Shown one piece after another: positions 35,601 to 47,336 of a stretch of DNA of 64,000 nucleotides; position 1 is the stretch's first letter, and each line of letters starts with the position of its first letter. Below the pieces are notes generated by a model. It had not been told where the DNA came from and ran no database searches. It was given only the letters and a program-made list of their open reading frames with translations. Source of the stretch: Humulus lupulus (lineage: Eukaryota > Streptophyta > Magnoliopsida > Rosales > Cannabaceae); assembly GCF_963169125.1 (NCBI RefSeq), contig NC_084802.1, forward strand, positions 37,780,607 to 37,844,606, in the 5' to 3' direction. The position numbers were made by a program, and so were the translations under genes.

Positions 35601-36335
35601 TCCTCCTCGGGCTGGAATTTCCCGATCGTCAGGGGGAGGCCTGCACTGGTCGTTGGGTCCTCGTGCATTGTTATGCCGTGGGGGGTCCCTGACCGCAGAG
35701 CCTGACTCGTTGTTTCTTTTGTTGGCAGAAGGAAGTTGTCCCCTGCTCGGTGGATTTGGCTCTTCGTCCCCTGGGCGTCTAGGGCTGCGGGGCGACTGCT
35801 TAGTCCTATTCAGCCTCTGGCACTAGGGATTGCCTCGACCAGCCTGAAATGGAGACTGCTGCTAAGGATCCTTAGCCGGGACATCATCCTGAGCCATAGG
35901 TGGCTCCTCCGGCCTTTGAGGGCTTGCTGGTTGGAGTGGAGGACTAGGATTGGGGGCTCTCTGAGGTGGTGCACTCGGTGGTTGATCTAGCTGAGAGGCC
36001 GGCGCAACCTGACTTCGTGCTAATTGGATGGCTGCTTCGAGAGTGGCCATGGAATCCCTCTGTCGACGGTCCATGTCCGCCTGCCGTTCACTCAGCTCCT
36101 GGTGCTGACTTTCAATTTCTCTCTGCTGCAGCGCCATTGTCTCCGCATCATTCTCCTGATTGGCCCTCAGATTAGCCAACTCGTCCTGCAACACCCCCAA
36201 TGTTGCCCTCAGTATTTCTGAATCTAACTCCTCTTCAAACTCTAAATGTGCTTCATTCTCAGCCACATTTGGGGGAGGAGGTTGGGATGATGCAGCGCTA
36301 GCGGTCTGTCCAGCTCTCTTGGATGTCTTTTCCAT
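32636..36335 (-). pseudogene. TAT gag, protease and N-terminal RT, broken
   Basis: The ATG at 36335 (MEKTSKRAG) is just inside the primer site. One frame runs through the whole segment, interrupted only by stops (for example near 35863, 35248, 34868 and 34741). The N-terminus has a coiled coil rich in Glu/Gln (residues 40-100) and a Pro-rich stretch. The gag core contains DTAQEWFFKLP and FYRKFYAGR. An Arg/Asn/Gly-rich basic region and FHNNYGHDTNE follow. The protease has VDTGSSVNIL and VIGRPIL (33600-33900). RT has DFTDLNKVYPKDCFPLP, FMDAYSRYNQI and MPFGLKNAGATYQ. The catalytic box reads YVEDML instead of YVDDML. CA1 interrupts just after it. Confidence 0.9.
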
Positions 36336-36364
36336 TATATTTTCTTACAGTTTTTTTTATCAAT

Positions 36365-36385
36365 CTCTCAATGAAAGCATCAGAA
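36365..36385 (-). other. TAT primer binding site region
   Basis: The minus strand next to the LTR end (GGGTCAACA) reads TTCTGATGCTTTCATTGAGAG. This resembles the TGGTGCTTTCATTGAG-type site I associate with Tat elements. I could not assign the tRNA with certainty. Confidence 0.6.
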
Positions 36386-37011
36386 TGTTGACCCTCAATT
36401 TGGCCAACGACACAGAGTCAAAAATACGATTGGAAATGAGATGACAATTAAGAGTTTAATCTAATGGTAAAGAATAAACACAAACAATTTATAGTGGTTC
36501 GGCCCCAATGAATGGTAATGACCTATGTCCAATTAGTGCTATTATTAATATTGAATCCCAATGTCGTGATCAAAGAACTAGGGTTCTTGAGTTTCACAAA
36601 CCTTGGGAGAATTACAACAAGACGATAGATAATTGCACTCTATGCTCTCTCTTTCAATATTCAGAAAGAAAAAAAAGCTTCCTCCATCCAAAGTCCCCTC
36701 CTTGAACTATTTCATGCATATTTATAGGCTCAATGGGGGTTACATGGGCCAATGGGCCTTAACTATCCTTAATATCCGTGTATCAATGCAATAAAGATGA
36801 AATAATCAACGTAATTATTACAAGATTACAATCTTAGAAGGAAATAAACCGAATCATACGACTAGCCTTGTCGTATCTAATTGTCAGACTTAATGAAGTA
36901 ATGTATAGCTGGTCGATAATCGAACAGTACCACCTTATTTCGACTCTGCCACGTGTCATCCATGTGTGAGAAATCCTTGCCACATCATAAGCAGCCATTT
37001 TTGGGTAAACA
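36386..37011 (-). mobile_element. TAT 5' LTR (626 bp)
   Basis: It starts TGTTGACCCTCA and ends TTTGGGTAAACA, followed by the duplicate GATAT (37012-37016). It aligns along its length with 17328-17946. Confidence 0.92.
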
Positions 37012-37557
37012 GATATATACCCTTAGATCAAAAGACCAAAATGCCCCTAGGTCATTAAATTCCCTCTTAAGGCTACTAAGGGTAAAACCGTCATTTCTCC
37101 TCTAATCCTGTTAATCATAATTAACGTCCTCCAATTCTTGTTATTCCCAATATTCTCAAATGATAATAAATCATAACCCATTACCCTTTAATTCCCGGTA
37201 TTGTACTAATCCTTAAATTACCCCAAGCCCCGAAATTAACCCCGTTATGACCAAACAGCTAACTTGCATTCAAAGATTGTTTCATGCCCAATAGCTCGAA
37301 CAAATCCACATTATAATGTGGCATTATTCATAATTCACCAACATGCATGAAAATATACAAATATGCCCTCAACGGACCAAATTACCAAAATGCCCTTATA
37401 ATGAAAAGTGGACCCATATGCATGCATTTATCATCATATAATAATATAATTTACATAATCATGCATATAATCATTTAATGGCATAATAAATCAATTATGG
37501 TCCTCCCGACCTCCTAATCAAGGTCCTAAACCTTATTAGGAAATATGGGTCATTACA
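37012..37557 (-). mobile_element. G3 5' LTR, second segment
   Basis: It resumes with the GATAT duplicate and ATACCC, then matches 10547-11101 closely to the end GGGTCATTACA. It ends at 37557, where G4 sequence begins. The expected G3 target duplicate is GCCGT (37558-37562); its partner lies left of the window. Confidence 0.88.
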
Positions 37558-38901
37558 GCCGTCCTCGACCTTCGTCGTTCATTTATAATCATGCACAACA
37601 TAACATAACATTTACAAGTATTCACACACACACACATTAAACATAAATAATAGGATCGTGCCCTGTTGTACGGGTACAAGCAGTTTTCTTCCCTGTGTCC
37701 CGAGCTGATTGATTAATGCAATCCCGAGCACAGTCCCCTAAACCCGAGCCTTGACATAAAACCTAGTCACAACGAGTCAATAAATATACATCCATCAAGC
37801 CCTAATCAATTAAGAACTTCATATTAAGATATTGGCCTTCGGGACCTTGAATTATACTAAACCAGGTAGTAGAATCTGTCCCGAGCCCTAAGATTTGGGT
37901 TCCCAAGCTTAAAACCCTATATTGGAGAGTCGCGACCCACTGCAAGTCTGAGAGCTTTGGGCTCTTGCCAAGGGGACGTGGGCCGCGATGTGCCTCAAAT
38001 TGCGCCGCAGCGCCTAGGCAAAATCAGAGGCTCCCAAGCCTCTTGGGTTCATGCGGGCCACGGTGCTTGAAGAACATGGCCGTGACTCGAGCCCCAAAAC
38101 CCATTAATCCATGCATTTCTATTACATTTTCCCTCTGCCAAACTTATGAATTCACTCCCAATTCAACCCCTATTCAAAAATCAGCCCACAGTTCATTTCA
38201 AAACATCTTAACTGGTCTAAGCATCCCAAAAACTAACCATTAGTCCAACAAATAATCAAAATAAGATTTAAGGTTTAAAGCTAAACAAAACTTAAATCAC
38301 AGGAGTAAAATTAAACAACAATTAGATTAAATCCTTACCTCAACTGCAGTTCCAATCTTGAGCTAAACCTTAACTACTTCAGGCCTCAATTCCTTTTAAA
38401 TTCCCTGCCTTCACCCCTTGAATTTCAGCAAGAATCTCCTTTGCCCTTGAGAGAGAATGAGGGTATCGAGTGAGAGAAAGAGGGAGGTTGTCAACTTCTG
38501 TTTTTTTTTTCTTCTCACTAGTTCTAGAGTATTGGTTTAACTCTATCCTCAGCTGCAAAAGTCCAAAATGTCCCTAAGTGGATTCTTAGTCCTATAATGC
38601 CACCACAGGCAATCCCGCCATTTGCCACATCCCGCTAATTCCTCGAGTGTTCCTCTAAGTACCCATTTAATCTCGACATAACCAAATATTATTCTGCTCC
38701 CTAGTACCGTCTCGGATCACACATCAAAAATAAATCTCCACAATCTCGTGGTCTCAAGCACAACACACATATAATTTACATTTAGGCCATCGACATGCCA
38801 AAATTACAAATATGCCCCTATTAACCAAAATGGGTCCACGTGCATATTTAATTCACCTAAACATGAATTTTCTAATCACATAATCATTTATTCCGCGTAA
38901 T
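37558..38901 (-). mobile_element. G4 LTR, first segment
   Basis: It resembles the G3 LTR in layout and in scattered stretches (a 'cccgagcc' motif, a run of 'aaaccct', an AT-rich tail with 'ataatcattta'), but is a different family. It carries a GC-rich block (37926-38095). It stops at CGCGTAAT where E5 is inserted and resumes at 51304. Whether G4 is a solo LTR or a whole element cannot be told here. A short CA repeat lies at 37624-37636. Confidence 0.65.
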
Positions 38902-40818
38902 TGTTGGAGAAAATATAGAGTACACAAGGGAATAGGCGTGGTGGGCCCATTGTTTACATCAAAAAAAAAATTCATCATTCATATAAACAGTTTATATGAA
39001 CAAGAAAACATCCAGACAGAAACATTAACATACAATATTATTAATCATGCAATCATATATATAAATATACAATATATTCATGTATAACACATAAACATAT
39101 GAATATTCAAGAACATAAGCATTTACCTCTTGAAGCCTATCAAGTGTCCTTGAGTCTTTTCATATATTTATCGATCTTCTTATCCAATGCTTTGAGCACT
39201 TAAACCACGATCTTCCGGAGTGTTCTCTATACCTTAAGATGTGTGTGGGCACATAGAGAACATGATTTTGCAATTTAAGAATCACAAGTATTTCTCAACA
39301 CATGAGAAATTGGATTATAGTCTGAGAATGGTTAGCATAAAGAATAAGAAGACGAAGACAATCATTTTGTCTGACAAACAAATTCTGAATTGTATCTCTA
39401 ACTTATTTCTTCTTCTTATTATTCTATATCATATAAATATAGAGATCATTCTATTATCTTATTATTCCTAATAATAGTAGTAATATAATAGTAATATAAT
39501 AATATCATAATGATGATATGAATTGATTTATGTAAATATCTAACTTATCAAATTTGAAAAAAAAAAACTATTTTCAAATTATTAATTATTTAAATAAAAA
39601 AAAAAACAACATTGATACAATATCAGTGTAGGGGTACATGCATGTCACAATCTTGGACTGTGCCATGCGTGAACTGATATTCCCTTTTCAGGGATATTGC
39701 ATTTTTCTTTTATTTTTTATTTAACTAAAATCAATCTTTTACAAAATAATATATTTATTTTTTTAAGGAAAAGATGACAACCATATTTCAAAATTTAAAT
39801 TTTAAATTCAAAATTCAAATTGATGATCATCATTATCATCATCTTTTAAAATTCAATAAACCAAAATCTATTTTTGACTTACCAATTTTATTTTCTCCCA
39901 CTCAAATAAAATAATTAATTTAAAATTTTATTTATTTATTTATTTATATGAATTTCGAAAATTATATATCTAAATTAATAAATATATTTTTGAAAATTAA
40001 TAATTAATTCCAAATTAATTATTCAACATCAATTATCATATAATTGCATACTTGACCAGAAGAATAAAATTATTCTAAAATTCTCAAATTACAGTTTTAC
40101 CCTTGTATCAACTCTTACCTTAATCTGGTGTTGATAGAACCACCCTGGGGACCTATGGACCTATAATATAAAGTACCAATAAATAGTAGATTATTAATCA
40201 AAGCTTTTTGATTAAATAATCATATTTATTAATCTTATGATTACTCTACTATAAATATGAGATTAAACTCTTGATAATTATAGACATATATTTACTAAGT
40301 ACTTTATTAAAAAATAAAGTGTCTATTGATATAATCATTACATACAACGTTAATCCTCTATTAATGGGTCATAATTAAAAGGGAATAAAATTACCGTTTT
40401 ACCCTTTTTGATATATCTTGTTTCTAGAGTACCATTGACTTTACTAGTGAAGGTTGTGTCACAACAAGTTTGCGACGTGAGTGCTCATAACTTTTTCAGT
40501 TCCAAAAGTCAACCTAATAGGGAACCATTATTCAATCTATAAGAAGGTATATATTTCATATTGTTAAACTACGTCCACAACCATATATATCGTTAAGTCT
40601 CCAAAACAATTGTTCTTATAGCCTGATCATTCTGACAAACCTTAATGCATGAATCAAAGGATCATATGAAATATATAGGAGTTCATAGCAACCTTAGGAT
40701 TAAGATCATCGTGTATATGATCATCGTTTGATGTGTTTGATTAATACTATGAAACGATGCTTAAACAAGTATTAACAAATCACATCTGGTCCAGTTCTAT
40801 ATATCACTATATATAAAG
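38902..40818 (-). mobile_element. E5 3' LTR, incomplete
   Basis: It starts TGTTGGAGAAAATATAG and aligns with 49041-50950. The last 350 bp of the LTR are missing; CA2 begins at 40819 and a deletion follows at CA2's far end. The ORF near 39241-39471 has a shadow in the other LTR and no recognisable domain. Confidence 0.82.
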
Positions 40819-42001
40819 TGTTATATTATTTTATAATATAATTTAATATTATGTTATATTATAATATAATATAATGTTTTAGATTAAATAAATGTGACAA
40901 AGAGTGTCACATATTGTAACATATAATAGAGAGTTACAATATTTAGATATATGAGAAATATCCAAATATGTAACATATTTGGTGTTACAAATTTGTAACT
41001 TCCAAATATTACCCTTTATTGTGTAAATTTGGTGCTACACAATATTGACATGAATTTCATAAAAGTCATATGTGAAATGGCTGTTAGAGATATGATTTAA
41101 ACCCCAATAATGTGTTTTGGGGGTTACAAAATCATTTGGGAGGGTTTGGAACCGTTTGGAAAACATCACATTTTCAAGTGCTGAAACTGGGCTGTGGTCG
41201 CGGCCACTAAATGATGGTGGCCGCAACCTGGGGGACAGAGAGCAGTGGCCGCAGCCACTGATGTCCCTGGCCGCGGCCACAGGTGCATTTCAGGCCAAAT
41301 TTTTAGTTTTTTCCAACTGTGTTGAACGGTTCCAAAAACCCAAATAACTCCCAAATCTCATTTTTAATTCCATAATAATCCAATTAATCATTGGTAATAG
41401 CCATGGGAGTTGGTGGAATTTGAAATTTAAAGGGTATCTCTAAACTCTATAAATAGGAGCCTATAACTCACTTGAAAGACACAATATTTCTATCCATTAG
41501 AGCACTTGGCTATAAACACCTTGAGACTTGATAATTCCATAAAGCATTTCCAATATCTGAGAGAGATCCCTTAGTGCTTGAGTTAGGGGGAAATAAGCTT
41601 TTGGACAAAGGTTTTAAACCTTGTTCAAGTTGGTGATCCCCAACACTCTTCACGTAGGTTGTGTAAGTGAGAGTTTACTTTTGTTTCTGTTCTTAAATTT
41701 TATACTATTGCTTTTCTTCTTATTCTCTTGTTCTATTTACTTGTAACTTTTGTTTATAGTTGTAATCTTCCTTTCTTTTGCTTCAAACACCTTTACTTTA
41801 CTTGTAATCTTTTGCTTAGAGTTGTATTCTTACTATTCTTCTTCTTCTTCTTTGTTTATTTGTATTTTTATTTATAGAGTTGTAACCTTATTTAATCAAT
41901 CAATATTTATTTGTAATATTATTGCATTTATTTGTAATATTATTGCATTGAGTTGTAATATCTTACCATTTCCATTGAGGCAAAAACTATTTTTCCTAAC
42001 A
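40819..42001 (+). mobile_element. CA2 5' LTR (1183 bp)
   Basis: It runs from TGTTATATTATT to TTTTTCCTAACA. The TATA box TATAAATAGG is at 41448-41457. The GC-rich island (41190-41285) lies about 160-260 bp upstream of it. A poly-pyrimidine region follows in the transcribed part. Confidence 0.92.
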
Positions 42002-42028
42002 TTCAAAAGCTTATCATTGTTTGTTTCA

Positions 42029-45000
42029 ATGGAAGGTGAGACCATCAAGATAATGAATCAAAACCTAGTGAGGTTGGATAGGTTTGATGGGCCCAATTTC
42101 ACTAGATGGCAAGACAAGGTGAGGTTTCTTTTGACCACTCTCAAAATCGCCTACATTCTAGAATCCACTCTAGAACCTCTCCCAACGCCATCCGACAAAG
42201 ACACTCCCGAGGAGGTGGAGAAAAGAAGGACGAGGGAGGAGGACAATCTCCTTTGTAGGGGTCATATCCTCAACGCCCTTTTCGATAGGCTCTATGACCT
42301 CTACACTGAGACCAAATCGGCCAAGGAGATATGGGATGCACTTGAAATAAAGTTCAAGGCGGAAGAGGAAGGTACCAAAAAGATTTTGATATCTCAATAC
42401 TTCGATTTTAAATTTTTTGGTGATAAACCTATTCTTCCTCAAATACATGAATTGCAAATAATTGTTAATAATTTGAAAGTGTTAAAGATTGAGCTTCCCA
42501 AGGCCTTTCAAGTTGGTGCTATAGTGGCTAAATTACCACCAACTTGGAAGAGCTATAGGAAAAGAATCCTTCATAAAAATGAGGATTATTGTTTGGAGGA
42601 AATCCAAAAACATGTTCAAATCGAGGAGGAATCGATACGTAGAGATAAACTTGTGGAGGGGTCTAATGGAGAGACTTCTAAAGCAAATGCGGTGTCACAA
42701 CCAAAACATCCCAAAAACAAAGGGAAAAAGGGTAACGAGAAACCTTTGGGTCCAAAAACCAACCCAAACAAGTTTAAGGGCGAGAAAGGTCCTTGCTTTG
42801 TGTGTAGGAAAAATGGTCACTATGCTAGAGAGTGTAGGCATAGAAAAGACCAACAAGGACCTAAGGTGAATGCAACTCAAGAGGAAAACATAGTTGCTAC
42901 CCTTAGTGAGGTGAATGCGGTCCAAGGCAAGGTGAAAAGGTGGTGGTATGATACATGTGCCACCGTCCATGTCACCTATGACAAATCATTGTTCAAGACC
43001 TTTGAAGAGTCAAAGGGCAACCATGAGATTCAAATGGGCATGAGGGCAAATCCAAGGTACTTGGCAAAGGTACCATTGAAGTCTTTTTCACCTCCGGCAA
43101 GAAAGTTACATTAGTGAATGTACTTTATGTTCCCGAAATGAGTAGAAACTTGGTAAGTGGTGATTTGCTTGGCAAGCCTGGCATTAAAGCTGTTTTTTAG
43201 TCCGGTAAACTTATACTTACCAAATCATATGTCTTTTTGGGAAAAGGATACTCTTGTGAGGGTTATGGTTCAATTGTGCACCAATGATGTAACTTTCAAT
43301 GTTATCAATAAAAATGCTAATTCCGCCTATATTGTTGAGTATGATTCTTTATTTTTGTGGCATCTTAGACTATCGCATATAGGTTTTTCAACCATGAAAA
43401 GAGTAGTAAAATGTGGTATGATTGCATGCAATATTAAAAAATATTGTAAATGTGAAACATGTGTTAAGGCAAAAATGATTAAGAAACCATTTCCTAGTAT
43501 AGAAAGATCATCTAATTTAGTAGATTTAATCCATAGTGATCTTTCTAAATTAAATGGTGTTTTAACTAGAGGTGGTAAAAGGTATTTTCTTACTTTTATA
43601 GATGATTTTAGTAGATATACCTATGTGTTTCTTTTACAACATAAAGATGAAACTTTTGATTCTTCTAAATGATATAAATTAGAAGTTGAAAATCAACTAA
43701 ATAAAAAGATTAAGGTGCTAAGAAGTGATAGAGGAGGAGAGTACTTCTCTAATGAATTCAATACATTTTGTGAAGAAAATGGTATAATTCATGAGTGCAC
43801 CGCGCCTTATACACCACAACACAATGGTGTTGCCGAAAGGAAAAATAGGACTTATCTAGAGATTATAAATTCTATGTTGGTGTTTTCTAAGTTGAATCTT
43901 AACTTATGGGGTGAAGCGTTATTAACCGCTTGTCACATTCTTAATCGAATACTGATGAAGAAAAATGAGATATCTCCATATGAGTTATGGAAAGGAAGAA
44001 AACCCAACATAGGGTACTTCAAATTGTGGGGGTGTCTTGCATATTGCAAGAAAAATGAACCTAATAGAACAAAGTTAGGTTCAAGAGCCATAAAGTGTGA
44101 TTTTGTTGGTTATGCCAACAATAGTAAAGCTTATAGACTATTAGACTTAGAGTCTAATATTGTGATTGAATCTAGAGAAGTTGAATTTTTTGAGAATATG
44201 TTATGTGACAACAATTCTCAAGCTTCAACATCTCTAAAGGAGAATTTGTTATATGAGAACAATTCTCATGCTTCTACATCCAAAGTTGATTATCAAGAGG
44301 AGAATTCTCAAAAGAATGTAAAGCAACCCTTTGAACTTAGAAGAAGGCAAAGACTTAAAAATCATAAAAGTCTAGTAGTGGATGAGACAGATTCTCAACG
44401 AATTTCATTCTACATGGTAGAAGGAAACAGAGAGGAAGTCATTAGGAAAATTCCTATTGTACTTCTCGTTGAGGATGATCCTAAGACTTATAAAGAATCT
44501 ATGCAATCGAGAGATAGTGCATTTTGGAAAGAAGCCATCAATAATGAGATGGATTCCATTATTTCCAACAATACTTGGGAATTGGTAGACCTCCCACCGG
44601 GGTCTAAGCCAATTGGGTGTAAGTGGGTATTTAGGAGAAAATAACACACTGATGGCACTATTCAAACCTTTAAAGCTAGATTAGTAGCTAAAGGGTTTAG
44701 GCAAAAAGAGGGTATCGATTATTTCGATACCTATGTGCCTGTTGCAATAACAACTTCTATAATAATTTTGTTCGCTTTAGCTTCTATACACAACTTGTAT
44801 GTTCATCAAATGGATGTCAAAACTGCATTCCTTAATGGTGACCTCAATGAGGATGTCTATATGGAACAACCCGAAGGGTTTGTCCTACCAAAATATGAAC
44901 ATAAAGTATGTAGACTTGTAAAATCTTTATATGGATTAAAACAAGCTCCTAAGCAATGGCATGAGAAATTTGATCAAACCATCATGTCTAATGGGTTTAG

Positions 45001-46031
45001 ACATAACAATGGAGACAAGTGTTTGTATTCCAAAACTTGTAAGAGATATGTGATCATTTTTTGCTTATATGTGGATGACATGCTTATCCTAAGTGATAGC
45101 ATGAAAGGGATAGAAGAAACGAAGAGGTTTCTATCATCAACCTTCAACATGAAAGATCTTGGAGAAGTTGACGCCATACTTTGTATCAAAGAAAAGAAAC
45201 ATAGTGGGGGGTTTTGCATTAGGGCAAGCCCACTATGTTGAGAAAGTATTGAACAAATTTAACCATCTCAAGGTTAAAGATGCTAATACTCCATTCGATC
45301 ATAGTGTAAAACTTGAGAAGAATGAAGGAAGAACGGTGGCTCAATTGGAGTACGCTAGTGCTATAGGGAGTCTGATGTATGCAGCTCAATGTACTAGACC
45401 TGATATAGCATTTGCGGTGAGTAAACTTAGTAGGTTTACACGTAATCCAAGTGTGAATCACTGGAAGGCGATTGGAAGAGTCCTAGGTTATCTCAAGAAT
45501 ACTAAAGGACTAAGCCTTCACTACTCCAAATTTCCTTCAATCTTAAAAGGATATACAGATGCAAGCTGGATATCCAATCTTGGGGACAATTTGTCCACAA
45601 CTGGTTGGGTATTTACACTTGTTGGAGGTGCAATTTCTTGGGGTTCCAAGAAACAAACCTGTATATCTCATTCCACTATGGAAGCAGAGTTTATAGCTCT
45701 AGCTGCTACCGACAAAGAGGTCGAATGGTTAAGGGATCTGTTGATAGAGATACCCCTAATCAAAGAGAATGTATCCACTATATCGATACATTGTGATAGC
45801 CAAGTGACATTGGCTAGAGCATACAATGGAGTGTATAATGGGAAGTCTAGACATATTAGTCTAAGACATGGATATGTAAGAGAATTTATTCAAAGAGGAG
45901 TCATCTCAATATCCTATGTGAGAACAAGTTAAAATCTGGCAGGTCCTTTCACTAAGCCACTAACGAAGGATTTAGTGGCTACATCATCTCGAGGGATGGG
46001 ACTTTAACTCCCTAAATAGATTCACGATTGA
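42029..46031 (+). pseudogene. CA2 gag-pol polyprotein, broken
   Basis: The ATG at 42029 (MEGETIKIMNQ) is 28 bp after the LTR. Gag has LDRFDGPNFTRWQDK and a zinc knuckle CFVCRKNGHYAREC (42793-42834). The protease site again reads WWYDTCATVHV. Frame loss follows near 43045. Integrase has the HLRLSHIGF zinc region, FIDDFSRYTY, SDRGGEY and NGVAERKNR, with a stop near 43670. RT has [14 protein letters not shown] and YVDDMLIL (near 45068). There is a stop at 44642 and a frameshift near 45205. RNase H has YTDASWISN and [10 protein letters not shown]. More stops occur near the end (about 45930 and 46005). All domains are present in copia order. Confidence 0.9.
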
Positions 46032-46042
46032 TGGTAACCTAT

Positions 46043-46072
46043 CCTAACACTAGTTATTTAACTAGTGTTAGG
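46043..46072 (+). other. Perfect 13-bp hairpin after CA2 pol
   Basis: CCTAACACTAGTT (46043-46055), loop ATTT, then AACTAGTGTTAGG (46060-46072). It lies 12 bp after the pol stop. CA1 has a decayed version at 27526-27556. It could be an RNA structure or a 3'-end signal; the role is unknown. Confidence 0.85.
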
Positions 46073-46555
46073 TTCAATAGGTAACAACAAGTCAATCAAG
46101 TGAATATTAGTTGTATTCAAAATAAGTCCCATATGAGATATTGAGTACTTGTGAGTTACCAAGTTGAGGGTTAAAACCGAAAGGTTTTTTAATAGAATTC
46201 GGTCTTGTGAAGACAAGTATTTTTGGTAACAAAATACTGTAAGAATTCTACCTATATGGACCTAGGGGTGGTGCCGCCTCTCATGAGAATTGGGAGTATT
46301 CTCAAGAACGTCTATGAATGGAAAGTGCACATGGCCATTAACGGTGCAAAGCGAGACATAGAGGTCTCAAGTGAACATCGCAAATGTGTGTGTGTTATCA
46401 CCAATTTGTTATCATGAAAAGATGGTTCAATGCCTAGTGCAACTAAATTTTTGACAAATTTTGTGATAATTACACTATAGTAAAGTTCAAGTTGAAAAAC
46501 ACTGTACTTTATGCACTAATGCAATGACTCCTATAAGAGATAGTTCTTATTTAAT

Positions 46556-46640
46556 CAAGTGGGGGATTTGTTATATTTTAAAATATAATGATTCATTAAA
46601 TAAGTGTTACAATAGATAACTATTTAATCTAGTGGGGGAA
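46556..46640 (+). other. CA2 doubled polypurine tract
   Basis: AAGTGGGGGATT (46555-46566) followed by TGTTATATT is repeated about 75 bp later as TAGTGGGGGAA (46630-46640), followed by the real LTR start TGTTATATT. The second is the functional boundary; the first looks like an older or alternative one. Confidence 0.8.
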
Positions 46641-47336
46641 TGTTATATTATTTTATAATATAATGTAATATTATATTATATTATAATATAATGTTTTAGA
46701 TTAAATAAATGTGACAAAGAGTGTCACATATTGTAACATATAATAGAGAATTACAATATTTAGATATATGAGAAATATCCAAATATGTAACATATTTGGT
46801 GTTACAAATTTGTAACTTCCAAATATTACCCTTTATTGTTTAAATTTGGTGTTACACAATATTGAGATGAATTTCATAAAAGTCATATGTGAAATGGCTG
46901 TTAGAGATAAGATTTTAACCCCAATAATGTGTTTTGGGGGTTACAAAATCATTTTGGGAGGGTTTGGAACCGTTTGGAAAAACATCACATTTTCAAGTGC
47001 TAAAACTGGGCTGTGGCCGCAGCCTGGGGGACAGAGAGTAGTGGCCGCAGCCATTGATGTCCCTGGCCGCGGCCATAGGTGCATTTCAGGCCAAATTTTC
47101 AGTTTTTTCCAAATGTGTTAAACGGTTCCAAAAACCCAAATAACTCCCAAATCTCATTTTTAATTCCATAATAATCAAATTAATCATTGGTAACAGTCAT
47201 GGGGTTGGTGGAATTTGAAATTCAAAGGGTGTCTCTAAACTCTATAAATAGGAGCTTATAGCTCACTTGAAAGACACAATATTTCTATCCATTAGAGCAC
47301 TTGGCTAGAAACACCTTGAGGCTTGATAATTCCAGA
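46641..47336 (+). mobile_element. CA2 3' LTR, truncated
   Basis: It matches the 5' LTR from TGTTATATT through the TATA box to GATAATTCCAGA (47336), then breaks off into unrelated sequence. About 490 bp are missing. Confidence 0.9.

Larger units (their letters stand above)
17328..37011 (-). mobile_element. TAT: complete Tat-lineage Ty3/gypsy element with antisense ORF, interrupted by CA1
   Basis: Paired LTRs (17328-17946 and 36386-37011) are flanked by the 5-bp duplicate GATAT (17323-17327 and 37012-37016). On the minus strand the order is PBS, gag, protease, RT, RNase H, a second RNase H-like domain, integrase, then an opposite-strand ORF before the 3' LTR. The second RNase H domain and the extra antisense ORF are known traits of the Tat lineage (Retand-like branches). 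Without the 7.9-kb CA1 insertion the element is about 11.8 kb. The LTRs differ by about a dozen substitutions in the first 170 bp, so the insertion is old. Confidence 0.9.
40819..47336 (+). mobile_element. CA2: second copy of the CA copia family, 3'-truncated
   Basis: Same family as CA1, in opposite orientation. The 5' LTR is complete; the 3' LTR stops after 696 bp at 47336. Left flank TAAAG (40814-40818) has no partner because the right end is deleted. The internal region is 4.64 kb. Confidence 0.9.

Noticed and set aside
39241..39471. Small ORF in the E5 LTR, also at 49368-49625
   Set aside because: It is conserved only because the LTR is duplicated; the two reading frames differ by indels and end differently.
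46043..46072. Intrinsic bacterial-type terminator
   Set aside because: There is no U-tract in the right place, and the context is a plant retrotransposon.
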